Program-made: the position numbers and the translations under genes
Shown: piece by piece, positions 5,602 to 13,063 of the stretch
Layout: each line of letters opens with the position of its first letter
How positions within the stretch are numbered: position 1 is the stretch's first letter
Source: Spirochaetales bacterium
Lineage (GTDB): Bacteria; Spirochaetota; Spirochaetia; JABMQR01
Assembly: GCA_023139255.1 (NCBI GenBank)
Contig: JAGLNY010000149.1
Location: 1 to 14,567 of the forward strand
DNA length: 14,567 bases
Direction: 5' to 3'
Notes under the pieces: generated by a model
Told to the model about the DNA's origin: nothing
What the model saw: the letters and a program-made list of their open reading frames with translations, nothing else
The model's database searches: none

Positions 5602-6840
5602 ATGAAAGATTGGTTTAAATATTTGGTAGCTGCTGTTTTAGGATTAACTTTAATTATGTTTTTCCCGGAATCAGAAATAGCTAAAAATGCAATTGAAACA
5701 GGTTCGGTGGTATTTCAGAATCTTGGCCGCTATATTCTGATTCCCTTCGTTTTTATCTCCTTTTCATCAGGAATTGCAAATTTACGCCGGCAAAACCAGG
5801 GGCTTCCTGCTATCGTTTTATCTCTTTTCTGGGGTATCCTCACTTCACTTGCCCTTACAGCAACCGCAGGCATTATCGCATGGAAAATTTTTCCTGCAAC
5901 TTTTACAAGTGTTTCCGGTTTAGAAACAATCGGCTCATTAGGATTGGTATCATTCCCCGAATTTATTACCGGGATTATCAACACTAATGCACTTGCTTTT
6001 TTTACCGGTGATATATCCTTACTTCTTCCGGTGATTGTGTTTGCTCTTCTGCTTGGAATTGTATTAAAACCAAATGAAGATTTTATTAGGCCGGCTTTTG
6101 CAGTAATGAACTCATTTTCAGAAGTTTTTTATAAATTAGCCCGGGTTATAACTGAATTGTTTATATTGGGAATTATTTTTATTTCCGGCGCTTGGTTTGC
6201 AAAAACATTTACATCAAATTTTATCATCGATTCAATTAAAATTATCCTGATGATCAGTATAGTTACTTTCGTTGCCGTTTTTCTTATTCTTCCCCTTTTA
6301 TTACTGGTTGTGGGAAAAACCCGAAAACCGTATGTCTGGCTTTTCGGCTTAACAGCCCCAGCCCTTCTTGCCTGGTTCTCCGGCAGTACTATCACCGCGC
6401 AGGTGCCCCTCATGCTTCATACCAGGAACAATCTGGGAGTTGCCAAGAGGATCAGCTCTACTTCAGTCCCGTTACTGACTATTATGGGAAGAAGCGGAAG
6501 TGCTATGATTGGTATTGTTACCGTCTGTTCCCTTTATTCAACAGTTAATGGTTCATCCCTTCCCTTTACAGGTTTCCTTCTGGCTGTTTTACTGTCTACA
6601 CTTTTTTCATTAATAACTGTTTCTACCCCCCCTGGAACTGAGGTTTTGTTTATTGTTACAATGACTGGAACACTACTGGGTATTGATTTTTCATCCACCC
6701 TGCCGATGATACTGCCTCTTATGCCCTTTTTACTGGGCGCTGCTGCACTTGTTGATACAATAAGCGCCGGGTTTGGTGCGGGTGTTGTAAGCAGGATACT
6801 GCAGGCTCATTCTCCGGTAAAGGCAGGAGATTTCCTGTAA
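5602..6840 (+). CDS. Divergent Na+/dicarboxylate-type (DAACS) symporter
   Basis: A 412-residue polytopic membrane protein of the dicarboxylate/amino acid:cation symporter family (GltP/DctA type), usually 400-450 residues. Numbering here is from an upstream ATG at 5578, eight codons before the preferred start. Re-entrant loop 1 is SGSTITAQVP (268-277), loop 2 is STPPGTEV (349-356), and the last helix has LVDTISAGFGAG (391-402) with D393. The TM7 NMDGT motif that binds Na+ in GltPh is replaced by GRSGS (304-308), and the arginine that holds acidic substrates is not seen in the last helix. It may therefore use another ion or substrate. Neither ATG has a Shine-Dalgarno site; the ATG at 5602 is preferred because it gives the normal N-terminus (MKDWFKYL) and suits the promoter spacing. 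Its 3' end faces the DUF2259-like gene 22 bp away. Confidence 0.85.
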   Translation: MKDWFKYLVAAVLGLTLIMFFPESEIAKNAIETGSVVFQNLGRYILIPFVFISFSSGIANLRRQNQGLPAIVLSLFWGILTSLALTATAGIIAWKIFPATFTSVSGLETIGSLGLVSFPEFITGIINTNALAFFTGDISLLLPVIVFALLLGIVLKPNEDFIRPAFAVMNSFSEVFYKLARVITELFILGIIFISGAWFAKTFTSNFIIDSIKIILMISIVTFVAVFLILPLLLLVVGKTRKPYVWLFGLTAPALLAWFSGSTITAQVPLMLHTRNNLGVAKRISSTSVPLLTIMGRSGSAMIGIVTVCSLYSTVNGSSLPFTGFLLAVLLSTLFSLITVSTPPGTEVLFIVTMTGTLLGIDFSSTLPMILPLMPFLLGAAALVDTISAGFGAGVVSRILQAHSPVKAGDFL

Positions 6841-6862
6841 GGCTCAGGATTTCTTGTAAAAA

Positions 6863-7558
6863 TTACTCTATTTTCATACTGGTAACATAATATCTGATAT
6901 TTGTTGTATCTTTGTCTTCATCATACTCATTTACCTGAAACACCAGGACAGCATAATTCCTTTGAGGGGAAACGATTATTTGTTTAAGTTGAAATTCATA
7001 AATATTTTCCAACGGTGTAGTAAGCGACCCTGCTTCAAACCTGTTCAGGGTTCCATCACTAAGTGTCTGAAACAATGTTATTGCCAGCGCTGCATCTGTT
7101 CCGGGTTCCCGGCTTTGGGGTCTTATCACAATTGAAGCAGAATACACAGTTCTGGTTTTATAGTCACTAAAAGATATCAACTCGCCTGTAGTTTGCCCCG
7201 GTAATTGATAATATAATGTTGTTCCTGTCTGGGTATGATCGATATCAAGAGAATACAGGTCAAAATATTCCCGTAAACTCATTAAAAGAGCACTTAATCC
7301 ATCGTGACCAGAACTTAGGGTTACCGGATATGTTTTACTTTTACTGAGTACACTCAAATCTTCCCCGGATAATAAATCATGATAAAAGATGTCAGCATAA
7401 AGAAATGTACCGGATTCGTCTTTTCCGTACTGTGCGTACAAAAATGCTCCTGTATCATTGTTGAAGCCCAGATTAATGAATTCAGCTCTATCCCCGGCAA
7501 ATGCTGCTGCCTGAATGCACAAAATTATGAGAACCAGGATTACTACTCTTTTGTTCAT
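6863..7558 (-). CDS. Secreted DUF2259-like protein
   Basis: A 231-residue protein with a clear signal peptide: MNKR, a hydrophobic core at 5-19, and a likely signal peptidase I cut after AAAFA (21). The mature N-terminus GDRAEFINLGFNNDTGAF, then YAQYGKDESGTFLYADIFYHDL (41-62), matches from memory the pattern of DUF2259 proteins, predicted secreted proteins of unknown function. No cysteine follows the signal, so it is not a lipoprotein. It should lie in the periplasm or outside the cell. The frame is open 69 codons further upstream, but the ATG at 7556-7558 has AGGAG (7564-7568) five bases away and begins the signal peptide. It is divergent from an unrecognised membrane-protein gene 85 bp away. 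Family assignment is moderate; function is unknown. Confidence 0.75.
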   Translation of the reverse strand: MNKRVVILVLIILCIQAAAFAGDRAEFINLGFNNDTGAFLYAQYGKDESGTFLYADIFYHDLLSGEDLSVLSKSKTYPVTLSSGHDGLSALLMSLREYFDLYSLDIDHTQTGTTLYYQLPGQTTGELISFSDYKTRTVYSASIVIRPQSREPGTDAALAITLFQTLSDGTLNRFEAGSLTTPLENIYEFQLKQIIVSPQRNYAVLVFQVNEYDEDKDTTNIRYYVTSMKIE

Positions 7559-7606
7559 ACTAACTCCTGTACTAAGATTACTGCAACATGTAAAAAAAAT
7601 CCAGAC

Positions 7607-7635
7607 TTTATCAATTAGCAAAAAAACAGTATGAT
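7607..7635 (+). promoter_or_regulatory. Weak candidate promoter of the polytopic membrane protein gene
   Basis: TTTATC (7607-7612), a 17-bp spacer and TATGAT (7630-7635), which ends eight bases before the ATG at 7644. This would give a leader of 0-2 nt. The -35 match is poor, so the call is tentative. Confidence 0.25.
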
Positions 7636-7643
7636 TAGCCATT

Positions 7644-8441
7644 ATGAACATAATCATTCGGACGACTATTATTATTCTTCTCATTCTCTCCAGTCTTCTG
7701 CTGCTCTGGCTCATAACATTGAACACCGGGGCACAAGAATATGTAATTCGAACATATATTATCAATAATTACCAAACTCATATTACGATAGATTCCCAGA
7801 TACATATTCTGTATACCGTTTTTTGCGGTATTTCTTTTCTTTACGGTTTGTTTTTATTCATATTTTTCAGGAAAACAACATCCCCTGAAATACTATATTT
7901 AATAATTTCTGTTTTATCTTTTGCGTTGTTAAGTCTCCGTTTTCCGATTTCACTTTTTGTTTCCGGACAGTATATGCCAATTCCCCCTATAACAATAATC
8001 AAGTTTTTTTATTTTTTCTATCTTTTCAGTGTCTCTCTATTTTTCCTTGGCGGACTGTTCTCCAATGGAATTCCTTTCCTGAAACAAAACTCCTTAATTT
8101 CTGCCAGCTTTTTTATCTCTTTTATTATTGCACTTCTCTTTCCTTTAAATTACACCGGAGTAATACCGACTAATCCCGCCCTGCTTTCTAATACTGGTTT
8201 TCTTCTCCTTTTAATCAAGGTTTTGGAAGTATCTGCTGTAATAAACTATATTGCGGCATTTAAAAGAAATAATAATTTTCAGTATATACTCCTCTCACTG
8301 AGTCTGCTGATCCTTCTGGCAGGTTTCGAGTTAGTCCTTTCCGCTTTCTCAATTCCTGTCATGATTACCGGTATTGTTCTCTATTTTGCAGGACTTGTTC
8401 TGTTTTCTAACCGTATATATATAATCAGACTCTGGAATTAA
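7644..8441 (+). CDS. Polytopic membrane protein of unknown function
   Basis: I do not recognise this 265-residue protein. It is almost all hydrophobic, with about eight predicted membrane helices: 5-26, 54-75, 83-106, 117-140, 149-168, 182-204, 212-235 and 237-257. A short polar segment at 27-52 follows the first helix. The overall look recalls membrane sensor modules of signalling proteins, but no kinase, cyclase or other output domain follows. No conserved charged residue in a helix stands out. There is no Shine-Dalgarno site before the ATG at 7644. It is divergent from the DUF2259-like gene and convergent with the polyprenol kinase-like gene, whose stop codon overlaps its own at 8438-8441. 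It is A+T-rich like its neighbours and appears intact. Confidence 0.75.
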   Translation: MNIIIRTTIIILLILSSLLLLWLITLNTGAQEYVIRTYIINNYQTHITIDSQIHILYTVFCGISFLYGLFLFIFFRKTTSPEILYLIISVLSFALLSLRFPISLFVSGQYMPIPPITIIKFFYFFYLFSVSLFFLGGLFSNGIPFLKQNSLISASFFISFIIALLFPLNYTGVIPTNPALLSNTGFLLLLIKVLEVSAVINYIAAFKRNNNFQYILLSLSLLILLAGFELVLSAFSIPVMITGIVLYFAGLVLFSNRIYIIRLWN

Positions 8442-9064
8442 CTCATAATTAAAACTACTGCTGCTGCACCTAATGGAATGAGTAAATTATCAAAATCTTT
8501 TAGTGTTGTCATCTCACACAATGCAGCTACGGCGCCTGCCGCCAGTGAAATTGTAAGATCATTAACTACAAACCAGATACAAAGTGATGATACAATAAAA
8601 CATGCTGCTGTTCCGGTTATTGTCTTAACCCCGTATTTGTTCCGTTTTTTTCGGCAACAGAACTTACCAGCCAAAGTTGCTGCTGTATCACCAAAAGCCA
8701 GGGCAAGAATTCCTGCTTTCATAGCATTTTCAGGAAAAAGAAATAAAGTAAGTCCAGCTCCTGCCGCCAGTGTTATCGGTGCAAAAATAAAGTGTGTTGC
8801 TTCCCCCGGTCGGGAGGCAAACAATGATGTTGCCCTGATAACTCTATAAGGGAGAAATTTTTTATCCCCATTCCATCGAAGCCGTGTTAACTCAGATAGT
8901 GCGTAGATAACTGCACCGGAAATCAGCAGTATATAGGCAGCAGTATAGGATCGGGAGGCAATAATCGGTAAAAACCCAATCAGGATATGCAGCCCTTTTC
9001 GTGCAATTTCTTTCCTGAATTCATTTAATACAGTCAGATCCTGCTGCTGTTTATCATTGATCAT
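8438..9064 (-). CDS. Diacylglycerol/polyprenol kinase-like membrane protein (COG0170 type)
   Basis: A 208-residue membrane protein resembling the SEC59/phytol kinase group, which use CTP or another NTP to phosphorylate isoprenoid alcohols or lipids. Marks in order are EFRKEIARKGLHI (15-27), an amphipathic stretch with RPGEATHF (85-92), AFGDTAATLAGK (123-134), KTITGTAA (147-154) and FDNLLIP (191-197). GD in the third motif and the KTxxGT loop are the family's likely catalytic or nucleotide-binding residues. There are about six to seven membrane helices. The true substrate could be a polyprenol, dolichol-like alcohol or diacylglycerol; nothing nearby settles this. The ATG at 9062-9064 has no Shine-Dalgarno site but lies six bases after a TACCAT box. 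It is divergent from the DUF401 gene by about 98 bp. Bacterial members are often annotated as phosphatidate cytidylyltransferase. Confidence 0.82.
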   Translation of the reverse strand: MINDKQQQDLTVLNEFRKEIARKGLHILIGFLPIIASRSYTAAYILLISGAVIYALSELTRLRWNGDKKFLPYRVIRATSLFASRPGEATHFIFAPITLAAGAGLTLFLFPENAMKAGILALAFGDTAATLAGKFCCRKKRNKYGVKTITGTAACFIVSSLCIWFVVNDLTISLAAGAVAALCEMTTLKDFDNLLIPLGAAAVVLIMS

Positions 9065-9070
9065 AGCTAC

Positions 9071-9099
9071 ATGGTAATTTAGTAGCGATGAATTAGCAA
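9071..9099 (-). promoter_or_regulatory. Candidate leaderless promoter of the polyprenol kinase-like gene
   Basis: On the minus strand TTGCTA (9094-9099), a 17-bp spacer, TACCAT (9071-9076), then six bases to the ATG at 9064. The spacing is identical to that at 5567-5602 and 9128-9163. It is back to back with the DUF401 promoter, the two -35 boxes being 28 bp apart. Confidence 0.45.
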
Positions 9100-9127
9100 G
9101 AAATAAAACTCTGTTTGAAGCTGTTTG

Positions 9128-9156
9128 TTGCTCATATAAAAAAAAATCTATACACT
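9128..9156 (+). promoter_or_regulatory. Candidate leaderless promoter of the DUF401 gene
   Basis: TTGCTC (9128-9133), a 17-bp spacer, TACACT (9151-9156), then six bases to the ATG at 9163. If correct, translation starts at the 5' end of the message, and the in-frame TTG at 9115 would be upstream of transcription. Confidence 0.4.
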
Positions 9157-9162
9157 CCTCTC

Positions 9163-10443
9163 ATGATTATACCCGTTATAGTGAAACTACTGACTTCATT
9201 AGCAGTAATTATCGTGTTGAACAAACTCCTGAAAAGCCTGCCTGTGGCCCTGCTTGGCGGATCCATAGTATTTGCCTTCTGGATCGGAATAGGCCCAATT
9301 CAATTTGCTTTAGTGGCTGCTGAAAGAGTTATAAGTTTATCCAATCTTGCCCTGGTTTTTCTGATATGTTTTGTCATGACCTTATCCGGGCAAATGAAAA
9401 AAAATGGGCTGGTTAATGAATTGGTTGCCAGTATACGAGGAACTTTCTCATCAAAAGCCTCTTTAGCCATACTTCCGGCTGTAATTGGGCTGCTTCCCAT
9501 GCCGGGAGGAGCATTGTTCTCGGCACCGCTTCTGGATAATTTCGATACCATGCCGGGTGTAACGCAGGAAAAAAAAACACGGATAAATTACTGGTTCAGG
9601 CATGTCTGGGAATATTCCTGGCCTCTATACCCGGGAATTATTTTTACCTGTGATATAGCCGGAATTGAGTTATGGATGGCTTTTCTGGTTGGCCTTCCTG
9701 TTTCATTCATATCAATACTTACCGGGTCATTTGTTTTTCTCTCAAAAATCCCAAAAGAAACCAAAGAAGAAAAACTGGAGAGAAAATCAAACCGTCATTT
9801 TTCAATAATCCCATTTTTACCTGTTATGACGGTAGTGGCTGCCTATTTTCTCATTCAAATCTTTGTCCCTGTGCTTGGCAGGGAAAATCAGTACCTCCCG
9901 ATGGTTATCAGCCTGACAATAGCAATCATAACAGTTCAAATCATGCGCCCGCTTAACGGGAAAGCATGGAAAGAGCTTCTCTTATCCAGGAACATGCTGA
10001 ATACGGCCCTGCTTATTGTAATGGTAAGAATTTACGGGGCATTTATTGAAACCGATCTGGCAGGGATTTCTGTGATTCAGATGATGACAGAGGAGATGCA
10101 GTCCTTCGGTATTCCCGCTTTACCGCTGATAATTATTCTTCCTTTTATATCCGGAATGACAATGGGGATCTCTGTAGGCTTTGTCGGGGCTTCTATGCCG
10201 GTAGTTGTCGCGATGCTTGGCAGCAACCCGTCTTTAGGGCTGCTGCTGTCCACGGTAATGTTTGCTTATACCTGCGGTTTCATGGGAACTATGCTCTCCC
10301 CGCTCCATGTATGCTTAATCGTAACCTGTAATTACTATGAAAGCGGCTTCACGACAGCACTCAGGTCAATCATTTTCCCTGCATTAATCATGATGTCATT
10401 TGCTCTCTTTTATATGAATCTACTGCAGTTGATACTCACATAA
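9163..10443 (+). CDS. DUF401-family permease-like membrane protein
   Basis: A 426-residue polytopic membrane protein of the DUF401 family (COG1906), placed by sequence resemblance among ion-transporter-like permeases; no substrate is established. Characteristic segments are LLPMPGGALFSAPLLD (110-125) and YWFRHVWEYSWPLYPG (143-158). The later part has GMTMGISVGFVGASMPVV and a TCGFMGTMLSPLHVCLI block, typical of a two-half permease with inverted repeats. About ten to twelve membrane helices are expected. The frame extends 16 codons upstream to a TTG at 9115, but that adds a polar, lysine-rich stretch without a Shine-Dalgarno site; the ATG at 9163 begins directly with a hydrophobic helix. The last 8 bp overlap the 3' end of the phosphoglycerate mutase gene on the other strand. 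Confidence 0.88.
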   Translation: MIIPVIVKLLTSLAVIIVLNKLLKSLPVALLGGSIVFAFWIGIGPIQFALVAAERVISLSNLALVFLICFVMTLSGQMKKNGLVNELVASIRGTFSSKASLAILPAVIGLLPMPGGALFSAPLLDNFDTMPGVTQEKKTRINYWFRHVWEYSWPLYPGIIFTCDIAGIELWMAFLVGLPVSFISILTGSFVFLSKIPKETKEEKLERKSNRHFSIIPFLPVMTVVAAYFLIQIFVPVLGRENQYLPMVISLTIAIITVQIMRPLNGKAWKELLLSRNMLNTALLIVMVRIYGAFIETDLAGISVIQMMTEEMQSFGIPALPLIIILPFISGMTMGISVGFVGASMPVVVAMLGSNPSLGLLLSTVMFAYTCGFMGTMLSPLHVCLIVTCNYYESGFTTALRSIIFPALIMMSFALFYMNLLQLILT

Positions 10444-12085
10444 AATTCAGGATACTTTTATCATAATCTTCCGGGGGAAGAAATCCCAGCAGCTCAATAC
10501 AGGTTGCAGCAAGGGAACTGATACCCAATCCCCCATTCAGTTCTGCATGATATTCCCCATTATATAGAGGATCATAGATTATACAGGGAACCGGGTTTAA
10601 TGAGTGCGCTGTTTTAGACTGTGGTGAGCCATCATTTTTTGTCTTAACATTACCTGCTTTGTCATGTTCGAACATATCATCTGAGTTTCCATGGTCAGCA
10701 CTGATAACCAATACGCCGCCTGCCTGTTCTACTGCTTTTTTAAGACGGGCCAACTGCAGGTCCATTGCCTCCAGGGAACAAAGCACAGCCTGGTAATTCC
10801 CCGTATGACCAACCATATCACCATTTGGATAATTGAGTTTGATAAAATCATACTCTCCGGACTCAATTTCCTGCAGTACCCTGTCAGTTATCTCGGCACA
10901 TTTCATCCATGGTCTTTGCTCAAACGGTAGAATATCTGAAGTGATTTCCACATACTTTTCAAGGGAATCACTGAATTTTCCGGTCCTGTTCCCATTAAAA
11001 AAATAGGTCACATGTCCAAATTTCTGGGTTTCACTGATTGAAAACTGTTTGACCCCGGATCCGCATAAATATTCAGCCATAGTTCTATCAATTGCAGGAG
11101 GATCCACAAGGTACTGTCTGGGAACGTGCAGGTCCCCGTCATATTCCATCATCCCTGCATACTCGACTTTCGGGGTCCTTTTCCTGTCAAATTCCTGAAG
11201 ATCCTCAGCCTCAAAAGCCTTTGTAATTTCCTGCGCTCTGTCTCCCCTGAAATTAAAAAGGATAACGCTGTCACCATCCACAATAGATCCCACTGGAATT
11301 CCATTCTCTACTATCACAAATGGTGAAAGATCCTGATCGATTGCCCCTGTCTCCACTCTCAGCTTCTCTATCGCTTCATGAGCACTTGTAAAGGTCCTGC
11401 CTTCTCCAAGGACATGAGTTTCCCATCCCTTTTTAACCATATCCCAGTTTGCGTTGTAGCGATCCATGGTTATTACCATACGCCCGCCGCCGGATGCAAT
11501 TTTTGCATCAAATCCGTTTTCATTCTGTTCCGCAAGAAATTCCTCAAAAGGATCAATATACTCAAAAGCCGATAGTTCACCTACATCCCTTCCATCCAGA
11601 AGCGTATGAATACGCACCTTTGATATACCGTTCTTTTTTGCCTGAATTATCATTGCCCGCAAATGGGCAAGATTTGAGTGCACGTTTCCATCAGAGGTTA
11701 GCCCGATAAAATGGAGAGTCCCACTAGTGTTTTTCACATTCTCAATCAGTTTTACCCAGACATCCCCGCTAAATACCGCACCGCTTTCAATAGATTTGTT
11801 TACCAGTTTCGCTCCCTGGGCAAATACCCGTCCACACCCAATTGCATTATGTCCTACTTCACTATTTCCCATATCATCATCAGAAGGGAGCCCAACAGCG
11901 ATGCCATGGGCTTTCAGTTTTGTCCAGGGTGCTGTTTTTAGCAAGCCATCAAGGGTTTCGGTATGTGCATCTGCGACCGCATCACCTGTTTTATATTTCC
12001 CAAACCCTACTCCATCCATTATTACAAGTACAACAGGACCCTTTCGGGTGGTAAGTTTAGGGTGTTCTCTCAAGACTTTTAACAT
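10436..12085 (-). CDS. gpmI: 2,3-bisphosphoglycerate-independent phosphoglycerate mutase, long form
   Basis: This glycolytic enzyme interconverts 3- and 2-phosphoglycerate without 2,3-bisphosphoglycerate, using two Mn2+ ions. The 549 residues keep the alkaline-phosphatase-like domain: IMDG (22-25, metal ligand D24), DDMGNSEVGHN (70-80) with catalytic S75, NGDMVGHTG (421-429), ADHGN (463-467) and AHSLNPVP (493-500). The inserted phosphotransferase domain has DGNVHS (132-137), DGRD (164-167) and FNFRGDR (277-283). Most bacterial GpmI are about 510 residues. The longer size, VGLPSDDDMGNSEVGH and GRVFAQGAKLV resemble the plant/trypanosomatid branch. A Shine-Dalgarno AAGGAG (12095-12100) lies inside the last codons of the cation transporter gene, so the two are translated from one message. 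No terminator is visible after its stop. Confidence 0.96.
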   Translation of the reverse strand: MLKVLREHPKLTTRKGPVVLVIMDGVGFGKYKTGDAVADAHTETLDGLLKTAPWTKLKAHGIAVGLPSDDDMGNSEVGHNAIGCGRVFAQGAKLVNKSIESGAVFSGDVWVKLIENVKNTSGTLHFIGLTSDGNVHSNLAHLRAMIIQAKKNGISKVRIHTLLDGRDVGELSAFEYIDPFEEFLAEQNENGFDAKIASGGGRMVITMDRYNANWDMVKKGWETHVLGEGRTFTSAHEAIEKLRVETGAIDQDLSPFVIVENGIPVGSIVDGDSVILFNFRGDRAQEITKAFEAEDLQEFDRKRTPKVEYAGMMEYDGDLHVPRQYLVDPPAIDRTMAEYLCGSGVKQFSISETQKFGHVTYFFNGNRTGKFSDSLEKYVEITSDILPFEQRPWMKCAEITDRVLQEIESGEYDFIKLNYPNGDMVGHTGNYQAVLCSLEAMDLQLARLKKAVEQAGGVLVISADHGNSDDMFEHDKAGNVKTKNDGSPQSKTAHSLNPVPCIIYDPLYNGEYHAELNGGLGISSLAATCIELLGFLPPEDYDKSILNFM

Positions 12086-12091
12086 ACGTTG

Positions 12092-13063
12092 CTACTCCTT
12101 ATTGTTGATGAGCTCTTCGTTTAAACCGAAGCTCTCTCTTTTTTCATAATTTCCGGTAGGCTCAACATGCACATTGATGTCATAAATTTCTATAATCTGT
12201 TTTCGTATAGCTTTTTCAACTTCCATAGCTATAGTATGTCCCTCTTCCACGGTAAGATTTCCAGCAACTTCAATATCCATATCAATTATATACACATTAT
12301 TCAATTTTCTTATGCGTGTTTTATGCGGATTTTCTGTTCCTGGAATGGTTTTTACAATTTTGAATACTCTTTTATATATTTCCGGGTCATCAACTCCATC
12401 CATAAGCTCCCTGCTGGTTTCCATAAAAATAGAAAAAGCAGTTTTCAATATCCAGAAACTCACAAGAAGTGCTGTTAGTGAATCAAGCATCGGTATCTTC
12501 AATAGTACAGTAAACACCAACCCAATAAGAACGCTTACGGAAATCAGCACATCATTCTTCATATTCTTAGCATCCGCGATCAGCATTGCGCTCTTAGCTT
12601 TTATTCCTGCCCTTTTTTTATAAATACTGAGAAATATTTTCCCGATAATCGATATCGCAATAACATAAAAAACCGGGAATTCAGGAAGTTTCTTCACTTC
12701 CGGGGTGATTATATGCTTTATGGATGTAAAAGCCAGTTGGGCACCGGCGAAAAAAATAATAAAAGATAAAATTTTTGTGGCAATCGTTTCAGCCCTGCCG
12801 TGCCCGTACGGATGCTCTTTGTCTGGGGGTCTGGAAGAGATGTTTGCTGTAACAAGCGTTACCGCTGATGTAATAACATCTGTAAGTGAGTCAATACCAT
12901 CGCCAATCAGGGCGAATGAGTAACAGAGAAACCCCACACCTAATTTCATAAGCGAGAGGATAAAATTAATAACAATCCCAACCCAGGATGCCTTCCGGAT
13001 TATTCCAATCCTTTCCTGCCCATCTCCCCGCTCTAGAGGGGCAGTGTTTTGCTTCTTAGCCAT
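12092..13063 (-). CDS. Cation diffusion facilitator (CDF) family metal transporter
   Basis: A 323-residue protein of normal CDF length that exports divalent metal ions from the cytosol by proton exchange. Six membrane helices at about 27-205 are followed by the cytoplasmic metallochaperone-like domain at about 225-300, which ends in YDINVHVEP. TM2 has DGIDSLTD with D58 and D62 of the transport site; HPYGHGR (84-90) is the usual family loop. In TM5 the usual HxxxD is NxxxD (N167, D171), so the transport site lacks its histidine. This may change metal preference away from zinc, for example to iron, manganese or cobalt. The first 31 bp overlap the end of the aminopeptidase gene in another frame, and the stop is 6 bp before gpmI, so it belongs to their operon. 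Co-transcription with a Mn-dependent GpmI and a metal peptidase is suggestive but unproven. Confidence 0.92.
   Translation of the reverse strand: MAKKQNTAPLERGDGQERIGIIRKASWVGIVINFILSLMKLGVGFLCYSFALIGDGIDSLTDVITSAVTLVTANISSRPPDKEHPYGHGRAETIATKILSFIIFFAGAQLAFTSIKHIITPEVKKLPEFPVFYVIAISIIGKIFLSIYKKRAGIKAKSAMLIADAKNMKNDVLISVSVLIGLVFTVLLKIPMLDSLTALLVSFWILKTAFSIFMETSRELMDGVDDPEIYKRVFKIVKTIPGTENPHKTRIRKLNNVYIIDMDIEVAGNLTVEEGHTIAMEVEKAIRKQIIEIYDINVHVEPTGNYEKRESFGLNEELINNKE

Noticed and set aside
6824..6837. CAGGA / TCCTG hairpin at the end of the symporter gene
   Set aside because: Five pairs, inside the coding sequence and not followed by a T-run, so not a credible terminator.
8478..8849. A 123-codon plus-strand frame
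   Set aside because: It is antisense to the polyprenol kinase-like gene, whose motifs are clear.
9115..9162. TTG start 16 codons upstream for the DUF401 protein
   Set aside because: It has no Shine-Dalgarno site, adds a polar lysine-rich stretch and lies upstream of the best promoter candidate.
11727..12149. A 140-codon plus-strand frame
   Set aside because: It is antisense to gpmI and the end of the CDF gene, both secure, and its product is proline/serine-rich without family features.
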